From Cryoendolithus antarcticus (lineage: Eukaryota; Ascomycota; Dothideomycetes; Cladosporiales; Cladosporiaceae), in contig NAJO01000004.1 in the NCBI GenBank assembly GCA_002077065.1, positions 744,001-808,000 on the forward strand: 64,000 nt of DNA, read 5' to 3'. Below, in pieces: positions 1 through 8,920 of this stretch (the stretch's first letter is position 1; the number at the start of each line of letters is the position of its first letter). The translations under genes and the position numbers were made by a program. The notes under the pieces are model-generated. The model did not search any database, was not told the DNA's origin, and saw nothing but the letters and a program-made list of their open reading frames with translations.

Positions 1-452
1 AGCTCGCTCAACCCAGCATGTATAGCTAAGAGATTAGGCTGGCCCTCCAGATCCTCATCATCCTCCCTGAGTAACTCTTCCAGCTCCCCAAGTCCAGGAC
101 CAAACTTCTCAATCGCGTCCTTCATCTCCTCCACAGCTGCGAAATTGCGCTGCATGATGCCCAGCCTCTCCACTTCAGGGAAGTCCCGTATCATGCCCTG
201 AGCTTCACTGCACAGCCGATCGATCTTCATCATCTCCTCCTTGATCTGGGCGACGATCGACTGGCCGGAGGTGATGCTGGACATGCCATTGGAAGTTATC
301 TCCAGTTGCTCCTTCAGACCAAGCTTGAGTTGTCCGTCTATGGCTGCTTTCTTGCGGGTGAGCTCGGCGCGCAGGGAGGGCAGCTTGTCGAGGTCATCGG
401 GAGACTTGAGGAGCTCGGCGAGGCGGGAGACGTCGGGGGTGGGGTCGTTCAT
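1..452 (-). CDS. SEC6: Exocyst complex subunit Sec6, N-terminal part (gene continues past the left edge)
   Basis: Sec6 is a core subunit of the exocyst, which tethers secretory vesicles to the plasma membrane at growing tips and septa. The frame stays open from the ATG at 452 down to base 1, giving about 150 residues. They begin MNDPTPDVSRLAELL and are almost entirely helical and charged, with the conserved stretches TRKKAAIDGQLKLGLKEQLE (about residues 33-52) and IKEEMMKIDRLCSEAQGMI (about 71-89), which match the Sec6 N-terminal coiled-coil region. The rest of the protein, normally about 750 residues, lies outside the window. The start is the first ATG after a very C-rich leader (coding strand). 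The gene is head-to-head with the uL30m gene. Identification rests on recalled family resemblance of the N-terminus. Confidence 0.85.
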   Translation of the reverse strand, partial: MNDPTPDVSRLAELLKSPDDLDKLPSLRAELTRKKAAIDGQLKLGLKEQLEITSNGMSSITSGQSIVAQIKEEMMKIDRLCSEAQGMIRDFPEVERLGIMQRNFAAVEEMKDAIEKFGPGLGELEELLREDDEDLEGQPNLLAIHAGLSE

Positions 453-799
453 GACGGGTGGTAGGGGAGGGGGTATGGGTGTGGGTATTGGGGGGAGGGA
501 CGGGACCTATGGGTGTCGCGTGCGACAAGTGTGTTGCGCGGTCATGGCGGTAGCTATAGCTGAGATCCAGGCACCTTTCTTAGCGTGCTAGGCGAAAGAA
601 GTGTCTGTTCAGTATGGTATATACATTGTCGTCTGGTCAAGGTCGAGGTCAAAGTGGAGCCGACATCAATGCCCGACTTCAAAGTACCACACCAACATTT
701 GCCCGACTCATCCTTACATTCACCACCAAAACTTCCCCATCCAGCAGACACGACAGCTACAACCACACCGCCACAACTGCTCCCTCTCCATCTACCACC
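453..799. promoter_or_regulatory. Divergent promoter region SEC6/uL30m with G-rich tract
   Basis: This 347-nt gap separates two divergently transcribed genes. At 456-504 the plus strand carries at least six runs of three or more G separated by short loops, which fits the pattern of a potential G-quadruplex. It abuts the SEC6 start codon, so the SEC6 leader is C-rich. Just upstream of 800 the sequence is pyrimidine- and CCA-rich, typical of a fungal leader. An in-frame upstream ATG at 614 would lengthen the uL30m protein by 62 residues, but the extension looks non-conserved. Confidence 0.45.
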
Positions 800-1087
800 A
801 TGTCCACCGCCACAGCATCGCGCTACTTCCGCATCACGCTCCTGCGCTCCGCCATCGGCCTCCCCAGCAACAACCTCCGCATCCTCAAATCACTAGGCCT
901 ACACAAACGCCTTCGCACAGTCTACCACCCGGTCTCCCCCGACGTGGCAGGCAAAATCTTCGCCGTGAAAGAGTTGGTGGATGTGAGTGAAGTGAATCAG
1001 AAACTGTCGCCGGGGGACATGAGGGAGCTACGGAGGCCGGAACGGGGGTATTGGGTTGAGAAGAGAGCGGCGGACGTACTGCAATGA
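800..1087 (+). CDS. MRPL33: Mitochondrial large-subunit ribosomal protein uL30m (yeast Mrpl33 type)
   Basis: Predicted 95-residue protein of the mitochondrial 54S ribosomal subunit. The core YFRITLLRSAIGLP (residues 8-21), the following helix ending in LGLHKRLRTVYHPVSPDVAG and the segment KIFAVKELVDVSEV are the usual L30 fold signature for fungal mitochondrial homologues. The length fits the family (about 85-110 residues). I start at the ATG at 800 because it lies directly before the conserved core in a CACCATG context. An in-frame ATG at 614 would add a low-complexity Ser/Thr/His leader, which could be a targeting extension but is more likely untranslated leader. There is no intron. Confidence 0.85.
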   Translation: MSTATASRYFRITLLRSAIGLPSNNLRILKSLGLHKRLRTVYHPVSPDVAGKIFAVKELVDVSEVNQKLSPGDMRELRRPERGYWVEKRAADVLQ

Positions 1088-2167
1088 GCAGGTGCGACAG
1101 GATCATAGGTCTGAGACGGAGCCAGGAGGGGTTCGAGGGAATCTGCGGCGCCGAGGCACTCTGGCATGGCTTGGAGCATGGAACGTGAGGACGAATCATC
1201 CAGGGAACTCGACGCGACCCTACAGCAGGACTATTGCGCTGTGTACCCAGGAGGCTATCTGGAAGCTTCAAGCTTATTGAGCACGACCCCGGCTCTCGAC
1301 GGCACAAAGACGACGATAGCAAGGACAGTCTGATAGACGCAACAGCCACTGCGTTGGTCTTTTGCGACGGGCGTATGCACGGAGCAAGTCCATCTGAGAC
1401 GCCCTGTAGCGACGGGAACGCAACGCACGCGATCATGTCAAGGCGAGCGAAGCTGGAATGTTGGAGACGGGAGGAACGTGGAAGGGAAACGACCGCTGAC
1501 TGCAGACGTTGGGTTCGGAGGGTTGTGGTGATACGGTGGATCGAAGGCGCGCGGAGAAGAAAGGTAGAGAGCGAGAGATATAGTCGACGCAGTTTTCACA
1601 ATATCCGTCAAGCTGAAGAGCCCGCTGTGTGCTAGGAATACAAGTACCCTACACCCCCAAGAATATCTCTCTCACCACTTCCTCCTTCTCGCTTCTTTCT
1701 CCTGATGCAGCGCCCGCTACATGCAAGATCACCCGCCACCCCAGCAGGCTGTCCATGGGGCCGGCCAAGCGTATGCGAAACTCGCAGGGCGCTCACCCTC
1801 CCTCTCTCGAGTCAGTACGGCTGACTCGGTTATCTTTCGACCACCGCGGTCGTCGTAACCCCGATGCTGCACTTTCTCTTCGCAGCTTGTGTGTCATCTC
1901 ACAATTCGGCACAATCGGGGATCAATACGTCTCGTGATGCGTGTCTCGCTTCGTCCAGTTTCCGAGTACTAATCCAAGCCCTGACGCAGGAGAAGCCGGA
2001 CTCGAGACGCACGTATGGCGCACCCAGCATCAGCAATGCCAGTCCGACTCTGGACCCTATACCACTCTCCGACCCAGCCCTAGATGCAATCACATACTGT
2101 GGGTTTCATGTCCCTCGAAGTCTTCCATTTTCTCCAATAACCGCCCCAAGTCTCGAGATCACAGCAC
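1088..2167. other. Intergenic region with one doubtful small exon-like frame
   Basis: About 1.1 kb between uL30m and the 3' end of RPB3. Most of it shows no supportable gene. At 1721-1858 (plus) an ATG after a long pyrimidine-rich, leader-like stretch opens a 45-codon frame beginning MQDHPPPQQAVHGAGQAYAK. It ends at TAA 1856-1858, which overlaps a possible donor (GTAACC at 1855). A CTGACGCAG acceptor-like sequence follows at about 1981-1989. This could be the first exon of a small spliced gene, but I could not close a convincing reading frame and do not recognise the peptide. Confidence 0.25.
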
Positions 2168-3319
2168 CTAGTAACCTCTATTCCCATAAGGCATAGCCCC
2201 TGGCGTCATCCCCCCAGCCCCATACGCACTCTGTCCGCCATACCCCGGTGTCATGCCCCCAATATCCCCGCCAACAGGTCCTCCATAAGCGCTTCTCCCG
2301 CCATACGCGCTCTGCCCTCCATAAGCAGTCCCCATGCCATTCATATCCGGGCTCTGCCCGCCTCTCGCCGCATTATCAAACTCATTCGGCTGCGTCGGAT
2401 CGCTTGTTTCTTTCAGCACCGTCATGACACTCGCCAGCTTCTGCTGCAGCACTTTGATGCCGTTGTGGAAGATCGCGTCAGTGGGCATGGTGCCGATGGA
2501 TTCAAGATTGTAGTAGAAAGCGCGAGGCTCGGCGTTGTAGTCAAAGGGCTCGCCTTCTTGGGGTGGGGCTTCCATTTGGCCGTTTTTCTCCGGCAGAGGC
2601 CACTCTTCTTTCGCGTCGACTTCGTACCAGTATTGCGTGTGCCTCAGCTTATTCCAGGGATCGTACTCGAATCCTACAGCTGCTGTGGGCGCCCATTTCG
2701 CGTGCTCGATCGCTATGCCCTTTTTCGCGACGGCTTTTATTTTCAGCGCCTGGCCTTTGCGCAGCTTGCAGATTAAGGGCCCGTTGCGGTCTTCGTCGCT
2801 GCAGATTGGGGTGCCCATTTCGGGGAGGTCGTCGGTGGTCGCGGAGTTGTGCAAGGTGTTGTGGGGACGGTAGCCGGATTGCGAGGAGAGGAAGAGGTCT
2901 TTGGCGAAGACGTGGATGTGCTCGTCCGAGGTGCGGTTCTCGACGTCTAATGTCAGGACTACGGAGCAGTTCTCGCAGTAGTCGGTGCAGTTGTCGCAGT
3001 CGCGGGAGTACTGTAATTTGTCTACATCCTTTGCACTCAGTGGGACTAAGCCTAGTCGATGCGCGATGAACTCATCTGCCAGGACGGAGGTGTTTGTGGT
3101 GATTGTCACGAGGTCGATGGCTATGGTGGGGATTTCGGCGAGGATGGCGCGGCGGAGGGAGTTTGCCAGGGCGAGGCTTGTATTCCGGATGGAGAAGTCG
3201 ATTGTGTTATGCGCAAGAGTCCGGATGGTCACGCGTGGGCCGTCGTCGCTGAGGTCGAGAGTGTCGCCATTCGCGTATGGGTCGTGGCCGTAGCCGTTGC
3301 TGTACTCGTAGCCGTTCAT
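2168..3319 (-). CDS. RPB3: RNA polymerase II subunit RPB3
   Basis: Predicted 383-residue third-largest subunit of RNA polymerase II. With Rpb11 it forms the alpha-like heterodimer that nucleates assembly of the enzyme. The alpha-type dimerisation motif is clear at about residues 34-70 (DFSIRNTSLALANSLRRAIL, then PTIAIDLVTI). A Cys cluster around residues 100-110 (CDNCTDYCENC) matches the Rpb3 zinc-binding loop. The C-terminal 70 residues are an unusual Gly/Tyr/Ser-rich tail with repeated YGGQSAYGG units, making the protein longer than the yeast one (about 318). The ATG at 3319 sits just ahead of the conserved domain, although the frame is open further upstream. No intron. Divergent from the bromodomain gene. 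Confidence 0.93.
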   Translation of the reverse strand: MNGYEYSNGYGHDPYANGDTLDLSDDGPRVTIRTLAHNTIDFSIRNTSLALANSLRRAILAEIPTIAIDLVTITTNTSVLADEFIAHRLGLVPLSAKDVDKLQYSRDCDNCTDYCENCSVVLTLDVENRTSDEHIHVFAKDLFLSSQSGYRPHNTLHNSATTDDLPEMGTPICSDEDRNGPLICKLRKGQALKIKAVAKKGIAIEHAKWAPTAAVGFEYDPWNKLRHTQYWYEVDAKEEWPLPEKNGQMEAPPQEGEPFDYNAEPRAFYYNLESIGTMPTDAIFHNGIKVLQQKLASVMTVLKETSDPTQPNEFDNAARGGQSPDMNGMGTAYGGQSAYGGRSAYGGPVGGDIGGMTPGYGGQSAYGAGGMTPGAMPYGNRGY

Positions 3320-3784
3320 CCTTGATTGAACGCACTGTTCAGGTGTGGCAGAGCGTCCCCAATCCCGACCCCGCGCAAGTACTCGGGCAGAGGATAAGTG
3401 GTTGAGAGGATAGTGACACGGAGGATGCGGCACGGTCAGATCACAGCATGTGGGATCCTCAGAGAGTGCAGGTGTCGCATGTGAACCCTGACTGACTCGA
3501 ACATCGAAGGCTGAGTCAGCCTCCCTTTCACCGTCGCAAAAAGACCATGAAGACGACGTTGACAGAAGCGAAGTGCAGAACACTCACGTGCACTCGGCGG
3601 CATTGTGACAATCGCGTGTACTGTGAGCAACACTCATACCTCACACTGCGCCAAACAACGACCTCTCAGCGATGCTCACCGCAGCATAGAGGATGTGCGC
3701 TGCCTCCATACAACAGCAACGCTGGCTCGATCGACGTCTCCGCTGCTGGCAGAAGCCGCTGCGACCTCACTCTATCCGCGCTTC
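3320..3784. promoter_or_regulatory. Divergent promoter region RPB3/bromodomain gene
   Basis: 465 nt between two divergent genes. A CCAAT box is present at 3359-3363, about 40 nt upstream of the RPB3 start, and a CACGTG E-box lies at about 3586-3591. The frame of the bromodomain gene is open back to about 3605, but without an ATG before 3785. Which factors bind is not known. Confidence 0.35.
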
Positions 3785-6199
3785 ATGAGTGCAAGCCATC
3801 AATACACTCCTCTCGAGTCATTGCTACTGTTCCAAGCACTACGCGCCAATCCCTCACAGCATGTCGACTTCACCAAGATCGCCGAGGACTTGCAGGCCAT
3901 CCCACTGGTCACGAGCGACAGCTCATACGACGCGACACGCTTGACCTCGGACGCGCTACGAGATCTGTACCTTGGCTTGCTTAAAGAGGAAGCAAAGGCT
4001 GATCTCGAGAGACAGCTTGCGCAGGATGATGTCGCGCATGTCAATGGCGATGCATCGCCTGGGTCGAGGAAGCGCAAGCTGGCCAGCCCGAAGATACCGA
4101 CTGTGCGAGAAGCGGCTCAGCACACTCACTTGATACCGAAGCTGGTCACGCGACTGTACTCACGGTATCGCGAGAATGCTGTCAGCGATATCCGGCAGCA
4201 TGAGAGGCGACACGATGCTGCGACGCGCGAGCTAGAGGAAGTCAAGGCCGGCAAGCTGGATGAGAGGCTCCAGAAGCAGCAGGAGCTCACAAGCCCGAAG
4301 CCTTCCTCTGCCGCCCACACTCAGCCTGCTCTAGTACGACGAGACTTCACACAGGCAGGCAATGGTGGCAGCCCGCCATCAGCTCGAGCGTCTGCAGAAC
4401 CGGCTGCACCTCCACGCTACTCGCAGGCTAAGATCGACGCAGTGATTAATCACGGCCCTGAGCCGCAGGATAATCATGGAAGTCATCGTCGCACTTCGTC
4501 AAACACTACGCTGCCGCCACTGTCAGAGATGGCTCCCCAGTCGCCGCGATTCGGCATACCCCCACGTTTACCATCCGGCCAGTCCACGTCACAAGCAACG
4601 CCTTACTCGCCGCACCACGCACATCCGCCTTCTGCGCTTGGGAGCCCGCATCTGCAACACAGCCTGTCGCGACCGTCATCATCGCCACGACCAATCCTGC
4701 CTCCCCCAGCTGGCATGAAGCTGATGCCGACTGGCCACCTACCCGGATCACCGAACATGCATGTCCCGCCGCCCAATCTGCCCTACCAGCAGCAGTACGC
4801 GCCACCTCAGCAGTATCCAGCTCCACATCGAATGGCATCAAATGGCGCACCGGCTCACGACTGGCAGCACAGGGCGTACTCTGCAAACCATGCGCCTCAC
4901 CCTGGCACACCACAGCCATACTACCAGCCACCGCAGCCGGCGTACGGTGACCGGCGGTCGTCGTACACACCTTCCCATGGTCAGCCAGCCTACCAAGCTC
5001 CTCCACATCATGCTGGTGGGAGGATGCTCCCCCCCTTCCAAGTGTCACAACAAGATGCTGCCACAACTTACCAGTCACCGCAGCCACCTTCTCAGCAGTA
5101 CGTTCAGCGGGGCCAGCAGACACCTCAGTATGCGCCAAGGCCACCGCAGACATACACTCAGCCCGCGCCTGCCACTGCTCCCAGGTTGCACTCACAATCA
5201 AGCCAGCCTCATCTAGTGTCCGACATCGTTACAGCGTTAGCAACACCTCCTCGACTTCTCGCGCAGCCACTGTGGAAAAGCGAGCGCAAGCCCCGTTCGA
5301 GGCAAGGTCCAGGTTCACCAACAGCACCGGCAGCCGAGCCACTCAGTCCACCGAAGCCACACGCTCCAACGCCCGCGCCTCCCACAACCTCGCCACAGAC
5401 TCGGCGCAGCGGACGAAACGCCATACGAGAAGCCAGCGCCGTGTCCTCGACAGTCGATGGCTCACGCATGCCGACTAGAAGTCACTCTGTGAGCTCCCAG
5501 ACGAGCCGTCGCCCAAAGCAGTCCCCAGCGACCACCTCCCACATGCCCAGCTCCCCAGCCCCGACAACAGCCAAGCGCACAACCCGCCGCAACACCATTA
5601 CGCGCGACGCACCGCCCTCGGCAACATCTTCCAAGCGAAAACGTGGCTCTCCTTTCGCCACGCCTGTTCCTCAGGCCCCGCGCACCACGATAATGGCCAC
5701 CCGCTCCCTGGGCCGCATGTCAGCGCCCCTGCTAGCCGATCTGCAGTCTCACAAACACGGCTCCCGCTTCGCGCAGCCTGTGCGTGCGCGAGATGCGGAG
5801 GGGTATACAGACATCATCAAGCAGCCGCAAGACTTGAAATCCATCCGTGCTGCTATCAACGCCGGGTCCCGCTTCGTCGTCAGCATCACGCCAGCAGACG
5901 GTGATGTGTCGGCTGGTGCTGTCGAAATCCCGCTCACGGAGGATGTTGTACCGCCCAAGGGGATTGTGAACGGTGCCCAGCTGGAGAAAGAAGTCCTACG
6001 CATGCTGGCAAACGCAGTCATGTTCAATCCCGGTGAGGATGGAATGGTTGCTGACACTAGGGAGATGTTTGAAGACGTGGAGGAACGCGTTAAGGAATGG
6101 AGAGGGACTGAGAGGGAGGTAGTTGAAGATGGTGCAAGTGCTGTCGAGGAGAGCGTGGAAGATGTCGAAGAGGGAAGGGGAAAACGGAGGAAGTTGTGA
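3785..6199 (+). CDS. Bromodomain protein, NuA4-associated Bdc1/Brd8-like
   Basis: Predicted 804-residue nuclear protein, intronless. The N-terminus (about residues 1-65, starting MSASHQYTPLESLLLFQALR) is a conserved helical module of Brd8/Bdc1-like subunits of the NuA4 histone acetyltransferase. A coiled-coil-like charged helix follows (about 105-165). A long Pro/Gln/Ser/His-rich disordered region (about 170-620) ends in basic patches containing KRKRGS. The C-terminal bromodomain (about 640-780) keeps the first helix (LLADLQSHKHGSRFAQPV), a YTDIIKQPQDLKSIRAAI stretch and the Asn-containing NAVMFNP motif that reads acetyl-lysine. It carries an acidic insertion of roughly 45 residues between these parts. 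The start is the first ATG before the conserved module. Family assignment is by resemblance, and another bromodomain subfamily is possible. Confidence 0.75.
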   Translation: MSASHQYTPLESLLLFQALRANPSQHVDFTKIAEDLQAIPLVTSDSSYDATRLTSDALRDLYLGLLKEEAKADLERQLAQDDVAHVNGDASPGSRKRKLASPKIPTVREAAQHTHLIPKLVTRLYSRYRENAVSDIRQHERRHDAATRELEEVKAGKLDERLQKQQELTSPKPSSAAHTQPALVRRDFTQAGNGGSPPSARASAEPAAPPRYSQAKIDAVINHGPEPQDNHGSHRRTSSNTTLPPLSEMAPQSPRFGIPPRLPSGQSTSQATPYSPHHAHPPSALGSPHLQHSLSRPSSSPRPILPPPAGMKLMPTGHLPGSPNMHVPPPNLPYQQQYAPPQQYPAPHRMASNGAPAHDWQHRAYSANHAPHPGTPQPYYQPPQPAYGDRRSSYTPSHGQPAYQAPPHHAGGRMLPPFQVSQQDAATTYQSPQPPSQQYVQRGQQTPQYAPRPPQTYTQPAPATAPRLHSQSSQPHLVSDIVTALATPPRLLAQPLWKSERKPRSRQGPGSPTAPAAEPLSPPKPHAPTPAPPTTSPQTRRSGRNAIREASAVSSTVDGSRMPTRSHSVSSQTSRRPKQSPATTSHMPSSPAPTTAKRTTRRNTITRDAPPSATSSKRKRGSPFATPVPQAPRTTIMATRSLGRMSAPLLADLQSHKHGSRFAQPVRARDAEGYTDIIKQPQDLKSIRAAINAGSRFVVSITPADGDVSAGAVEIPLTEDVVPPKGIVNGAQLEKEVLRMLANAVMFNPGEDGMVADTREMFEDVEERVKEWRGTEREVVEDGASAVEESVEDVEEGRGKRRKL

Positions 6200-6925
6200 T
6201 GTGCCGGAGGATCCTAGCGATGGACGACCCTTTGAGCTGATAGTCTGCAGTCCAAGTACATTCAATGATCCCTTTACACATCCATCACAGGCATTTACAT
6301 CGCGTGCTCCGCAGTCCTGTCTAAACACCGTAGCTGTGATCCGCAGACTGGACTGATTTGAGCGATGGCACGACATTACGACCATGAAACCACAAAAATC
6401 TCGGGGAGATATTACCACTACCATGGACCAAGGACTCCGCGCATGAGCTCTACGTGGGATAGAATGGATTCGTCTCTCCGCGTGCTTCCGGCCGCACGCC
6501 CAACCTTCGACCAGTGAGACTGCAGCTGAAGGTCAATCTCTCCATCGCCACTGGTCGTACTCGGTAATGTCGTAGACCGTACCATAGTCTTACCTTTATC
6601 GAGAGGCTAGAGCAGCATCACCGCTATCGACAGAGTGGCCAGGCGGAGTCAACGCTGCATGAGCGTATGCATATCATGCCTCCCCAACGGCCACCCCTCT
6701 CCCNNNNNNNNNNNNNNNNNNNNNNNNNNNNNNNNNNNNNNNNNNNNNNNNNNNNNNNNNNNNNNNNNNNNNNNNNNNNNNNNNNNNNNNNNNNNNNNNN
6801 NNNNNNNNNNNNNNNNNNNNNNNNNNNNNNNNNNNNNNNNNNNNNNNNNNNNNNNNNNNNNNNGGATCGTGCTTCTCGCCAATATCCTATGCCCATTTGT
6901 AACAGCTTCGCGCTTCGGCTTCGCC
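6200..6925. other. Intergenic region containing the assembly gap
   Basis: About 730 nt between the bromodomain gene and the small unknown gene, including 160 unknown bases at 6704-6863. I see no supported gene in the readable parts. A 5' exon of the downstream gene could be hidden in the gap. Confidence 0.5.
6704..6863. other. Assembly gap (160 N)
   Basis: A run of 160 N bases at 6704-6863. Flanks are CCACCCCTCTCCC on the left and GGATCGTGCTTC on the right. The left flank is C-rich, so the gap may reflect a sequencing-hard GC tract. Frames drawn across it are meaningless. Confidence 0.99.
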
Positions 6926-7367
6926 ATGCCTCACATTGACCCCGAAACTCTACATGCAGAGTGGGTAAGCAAACCCCCCCTCCCCCCGACCCGACCTATC
7001 CCCTACCATCCACCCAGCTAATGCACACCCCCTTCCACAGCACCGCGCAGCCGCCCTGCGCTCTGCTCTCGCCTCCCTCGCAGCCGCCTACCAAATCTGC
7101 CTCAGAAATCCCCCGCCAGACAACACTGTGCCCTGCGAGCTCGCCAAGTTCGGGACGAGAATTTCCAGTCCGCGGATGTGGGAGCAGGCCGTTCGCGAGA
7201 CGAAGCTGGGGAATCCGAGTGGGGATCATGAGGAGGATGTGAGGAGGTGTGTGGAGGTTGCGAGGAGGCAGCTGCGGGTCGCGGGGTATGGGGTTGGGGT
7301 GGAGGTGCGTAGGGATGGGGAAGGGGAGGGAGCGAGGCGTGGGGCGTGGGGGGAGGTGAGGTGGTGA
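6926..7367 (+). CDS. Small protein of unknown function, two exons
   Basis: I do not recognise this protein. Exons 6926-6964 and 7041-7367 join in frame around a 76-nt intron with GTAAGC donor, CTAAT branch-like site and TTCCACAG acceptor, giving 121 residues. It begins MPHIDPETLHAEW, continues into an Ala-rich helix (HRAAALRSALASLAAAYQIC, about residues 14-33) and a mixed polar segment with SSPRMWEQAVRETKLGNP. It ends in a Gly/Glu/Arg-rich tail encoded by G-rich DNA. There is no signal peptide or membrane segment. The good splice signals and frame closure support a real gene. Its 5' end may extend into the adjacent assembly gap. Confidence 0.5.
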
Positions 7368-7521
7368 GGCCAGGGGTTCTCCTGTTCGGAAGTCTTGCTA
7401 TCAGCGTGATACCATATATGCCCTCGTAATTGCATCGTTCCACGCAATCCCGATGAGCGTCGTAGGCTGATCGGCCTCATGAGCTTCTGTCCGTAGGATG
7501 CCATGCCGAGAAGTGTGATAG

Positions 7522-8471
7522 TCATGGTATTGGCAGCGGTGCACTGGCGGCGATAGTGTACTGCTCGTCGATCACGGTCCCACTGTCAGCTCTGACTGGT
7601 TTAGCACCCATCTCGCAGATAGCCATCTTCTCGATCACAATGTCAGAAGCCCAGACGAAGTGTTTGAACCGATCCAATATCTCTACTGCATTGGTTTTGA
7701 GTGGAGCATTTGCGTTGGGTCCATGGCCGCTCCCTTCGCCTGAGTTGGCGACTGGGCGGATTGGTCGCACAATACCGCTGCTGTCTACTTGAGTCTTGGG
7801 CTCACTAGGTGCTTGTCCTTGTGTCGCAGCTCGCTTAGCGTAGATTGTGTTCATGATAGTAGCATGTAGCTTCAGTGGCCGGTCGTCAGGGAGCAGGAAG
7901 CCTGCTTCTCGGAAGATCTTCTGTACTGCTAGACAGAAGTCCATGCTGGGCGATAGACGTTAGCGATGGTGCATCGAAACCTTGAGTCTAGGTCTTCTTA
8001 CAGTCTATCCGAAGAGTCGTGAGGTGCTACGAATAGTATAGATGTGTTATTTGGATCGTGCATGGACTCTAAGCCCTTGAGCGTGACAGTCAACGGTGAA
8101 GACTTATCAGCCTGCTTCGCTGAGGACCCAGTGGACACATTTCCGAACGACGGTCTTGAAGTGACAGCTTGTCCCCGGAGCAGCTGCTCGAGGTCCAAAG
8201 TCTGCAACAGAGCAGTAGCCCCGTCCAGATCGCCACTCTTGAGGCTCATCACACCCAGGGTCAAGTGTAGGGTCCCAACAGGTCTGACAGCCTTCTGATG
8301 AACATTGCCAGGTACTCCATCATGCTCATAGCATACGTCTCGCCGAAAGATTTCGATATTCGACTCCAACGCAGGTCGTGACGAGGCTGATACCAATGGC
8401 AGACAGAGGAAATGTGTCAAAGGTTGCCTGGTCGGCGTACTCCCCTTCGCTCCTCGCGTGCCGTCAGGCAT
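7522..8471 (-). CDS. AKAP7/ASCC1-like 2H phosphoesterase family protein
   Basis: Predicted 297-residue protein of the 2H (2'-5' RNA ligase-like) superfamily, whose members hydrolyse or bind cyclic phosphates or RNA ends. Exons are 8002-8471 and 7522-7945 around a 56-nt intron (GTAAGA...GCCCAG). Both H-x-T-type motifs are seen: HLTLG (about residue 69) after THFLCLPLV, and LHATIMNT after the intron (about residue 182), with the typical spacing and the LLQTLDLEQLL helix between. This is the fungal form of the AKAP7 NLS/ASCC1 C-terminal domain without the KH domain. The start at 8471 gives a short variable leader before the conserved THFLCLP strand. The biological substrate is not known from sequence. 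Confidence 0.8.
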
Positions 8472-8920
8472 ATCAACGAATCACCGTAATGGGTACTAAC
8501 GCTTTTGTGATGTGACAAATCTGTAGTCTTGCATTCTATGTTGATGTGAGAGACATCACCGAGGCGCTGACAATCCCATCGGGGCTTCAATGCAGATGCA
8601 CGCTGGTCTTTCCAACTTCAGGCTGGCGGAAGAAATCCAAAGGATACACATCTGCAACGAGTCATGACAGTCTTCAAGACACGTTATTGACGTCGAGATA
8701 ATCTAGTGGTACATATCGCGACAATGTCGACATCAGGCAACGTCTCAATGGGTAGTGAGCCCACATTTTGCGAGGCCCGAGCCTGAGCGGCTCGGCAACA
8801 AAGAAATTCCTCCCTCCCACGTTGTGCCGACGAAGACGCTCCGATGAAAACGAATCAGCCCTTCTGGTTACTTAGGGTTCACTCATCGGCCCATTGCATC
8901 GCTCGTCCACCAGATTACTT
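8472..8920. other. Intergenic region
   Basis: 449 nt between the 2H phosphoesterase start and the 3' end of the multicopper oxidase gene, both on the minus strand. It should hold the phosphoesterase promoter and the oxidase terminator. I see no supported gene. Confidence 0.5.

Noticed and set aside
885..1436. 183-codon minus-strand frame opposite the uL30m 3' half and downstream DNA
   Set aside because: It overlaps the uL30m coding sequence in antisense, has no recognisable domain, and its composition (Ser/Pro/Arg) is that of a chance frame in GC-rich DNA.
4506..5201. 231-codon minus-strand frame inside the bromodomain gene
   Set aside because: It is antisense to the Pro/Gln/His-rich low-complexity region of the bromodomain protein, which commonly leaves the opposite strand open. 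No start context or family match.
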